From Pelotomaculum propionicicum (lineage in GTDB: Bacteria; Bacillota; Desulfotomaculia; Desulfotomaculales; Pelotomaculaceae): a stretch of 64,000 nucleotides of DNA. The stretch is from positions 78,328 to 142,327 of the forward strand of contig NZ_QFFZ01000006.1 in NCBI RefSeq assembly GCF_004369225.1. The letters run 5' to 3'. This document shows positions 63,963 to 64,000 of the stretch, piece after piece (position 1 is the first letter of the stretch; each line of letters starts with the position of its first letter). Below the pieces are notes generated by a model. The model had not been told where the DNA came from. It saw nothing but the letters and a program-made list of their open reading frames with translations, and searched no databases. Both the position numbers and the translations under genes were made by a program.

Positions 63963-63991
63963 TTGTATATTGTTGTGTATTGTAGTATAAT
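63963..63991 (+). promoter_or_regulatory. Sigma-A-type promoter reading out of the window
   Basis: TTGTAT, 17 bases, TATAAT on the plus strand. It would drive a gene beyond the right edge. A short AGCCCG/CGGGCT hairpin lies at 63915-63933. Confidence 0.45.
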
Positions 63992-64000
63992 ACCTATATA

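Overview
The window looks like a chromosomal segment of a spore-forming, probably strictly anaerobic Gram-positive bacterium of the Clostridia, most like the Desulfotomaculum/Pelotomaculum group. This rests on spoVS, a CotH spore kinase, the rny-ymdB order, recA-recX-cinA, a HgdC-type (oxygen-sensitive) activator, a complete late cobalamin operon and strong GGAGG-type ribosome binding sites with many TTG and GTG starts. No tRNA, rRNA or CRISPR array was seen. All family assignments come from reading the sequence; no database search was run.

Layout. 1-0.2 kb: 5' part of a NUDIX ADP-ribose pyrophosphatase. 0.5-4.2 kb: Hsp20, then a cassette of two DUF2229-type proteins and a HgdC-like ATPase activator. 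4.2-5.8 kb: a scar made of an IS200/IS605-type right end and a truncated cobA/btuR, facing a cysteine desulfurase-family gene. 6.1-17.1 kb: a low-GC accessory region with repeat-bearing surface-type proteins, a divergent CotG-like/CotH pair, a carboxynorspermidine decarboxylase-like/DUF3326 operon, a DUF3794 (SPOCS) protein, an ArsB-like permease and a triple Sm-like-repeat protein.

17.6-36.6 kb: about 19 kb of genes all on the minus strand and closely packed. They encode a CDP-dideoxyhexose pathway (RfbF, RfbG-like and RfbH), an acetolactate-synthase-like TPP enzyme, two SDR-type sugar enzymes including RfbG-like, a FAD oxidoreductase, three acyltransferases, ordinary GT2 and GT4 glycosyltransferases, two pairs of unusual paralogous proteins arising by segmental duplication, two Ig-like proteins without signal peptides and a radical SAM protein. 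There is no flippase, polymerase or ABC exporter. Together with the neighbouring CotH and collagen-like or repeat proteins, this suggests a spore-surface glycan or glycoprotein locus built in the mother cell; that is inference.

37-45.7 kb: acyl-CoA ligase, small hypotheticals, a winged-helix/coiled-coil protein, an AcuA-like acetyltransferase, guaB and mscS. 45.7-51.8 kb: a cobU-cobQ-cbiB-cobS-cobD-cobC operon led by a cobalamin riboswitch with its own terminator. 51.8-63.9 kb: conserved housekeeping genes (DUF3842, aminotransferase, PHP phosphatase, spoVS, ymdB, rny, recX, recA with a LexA box, DEAD-box helicase, cinA) and a C-terminal fragment of an FtsH-like peptidase. Three intergenic inverted-repeat elements of related sequence lie among these genes.
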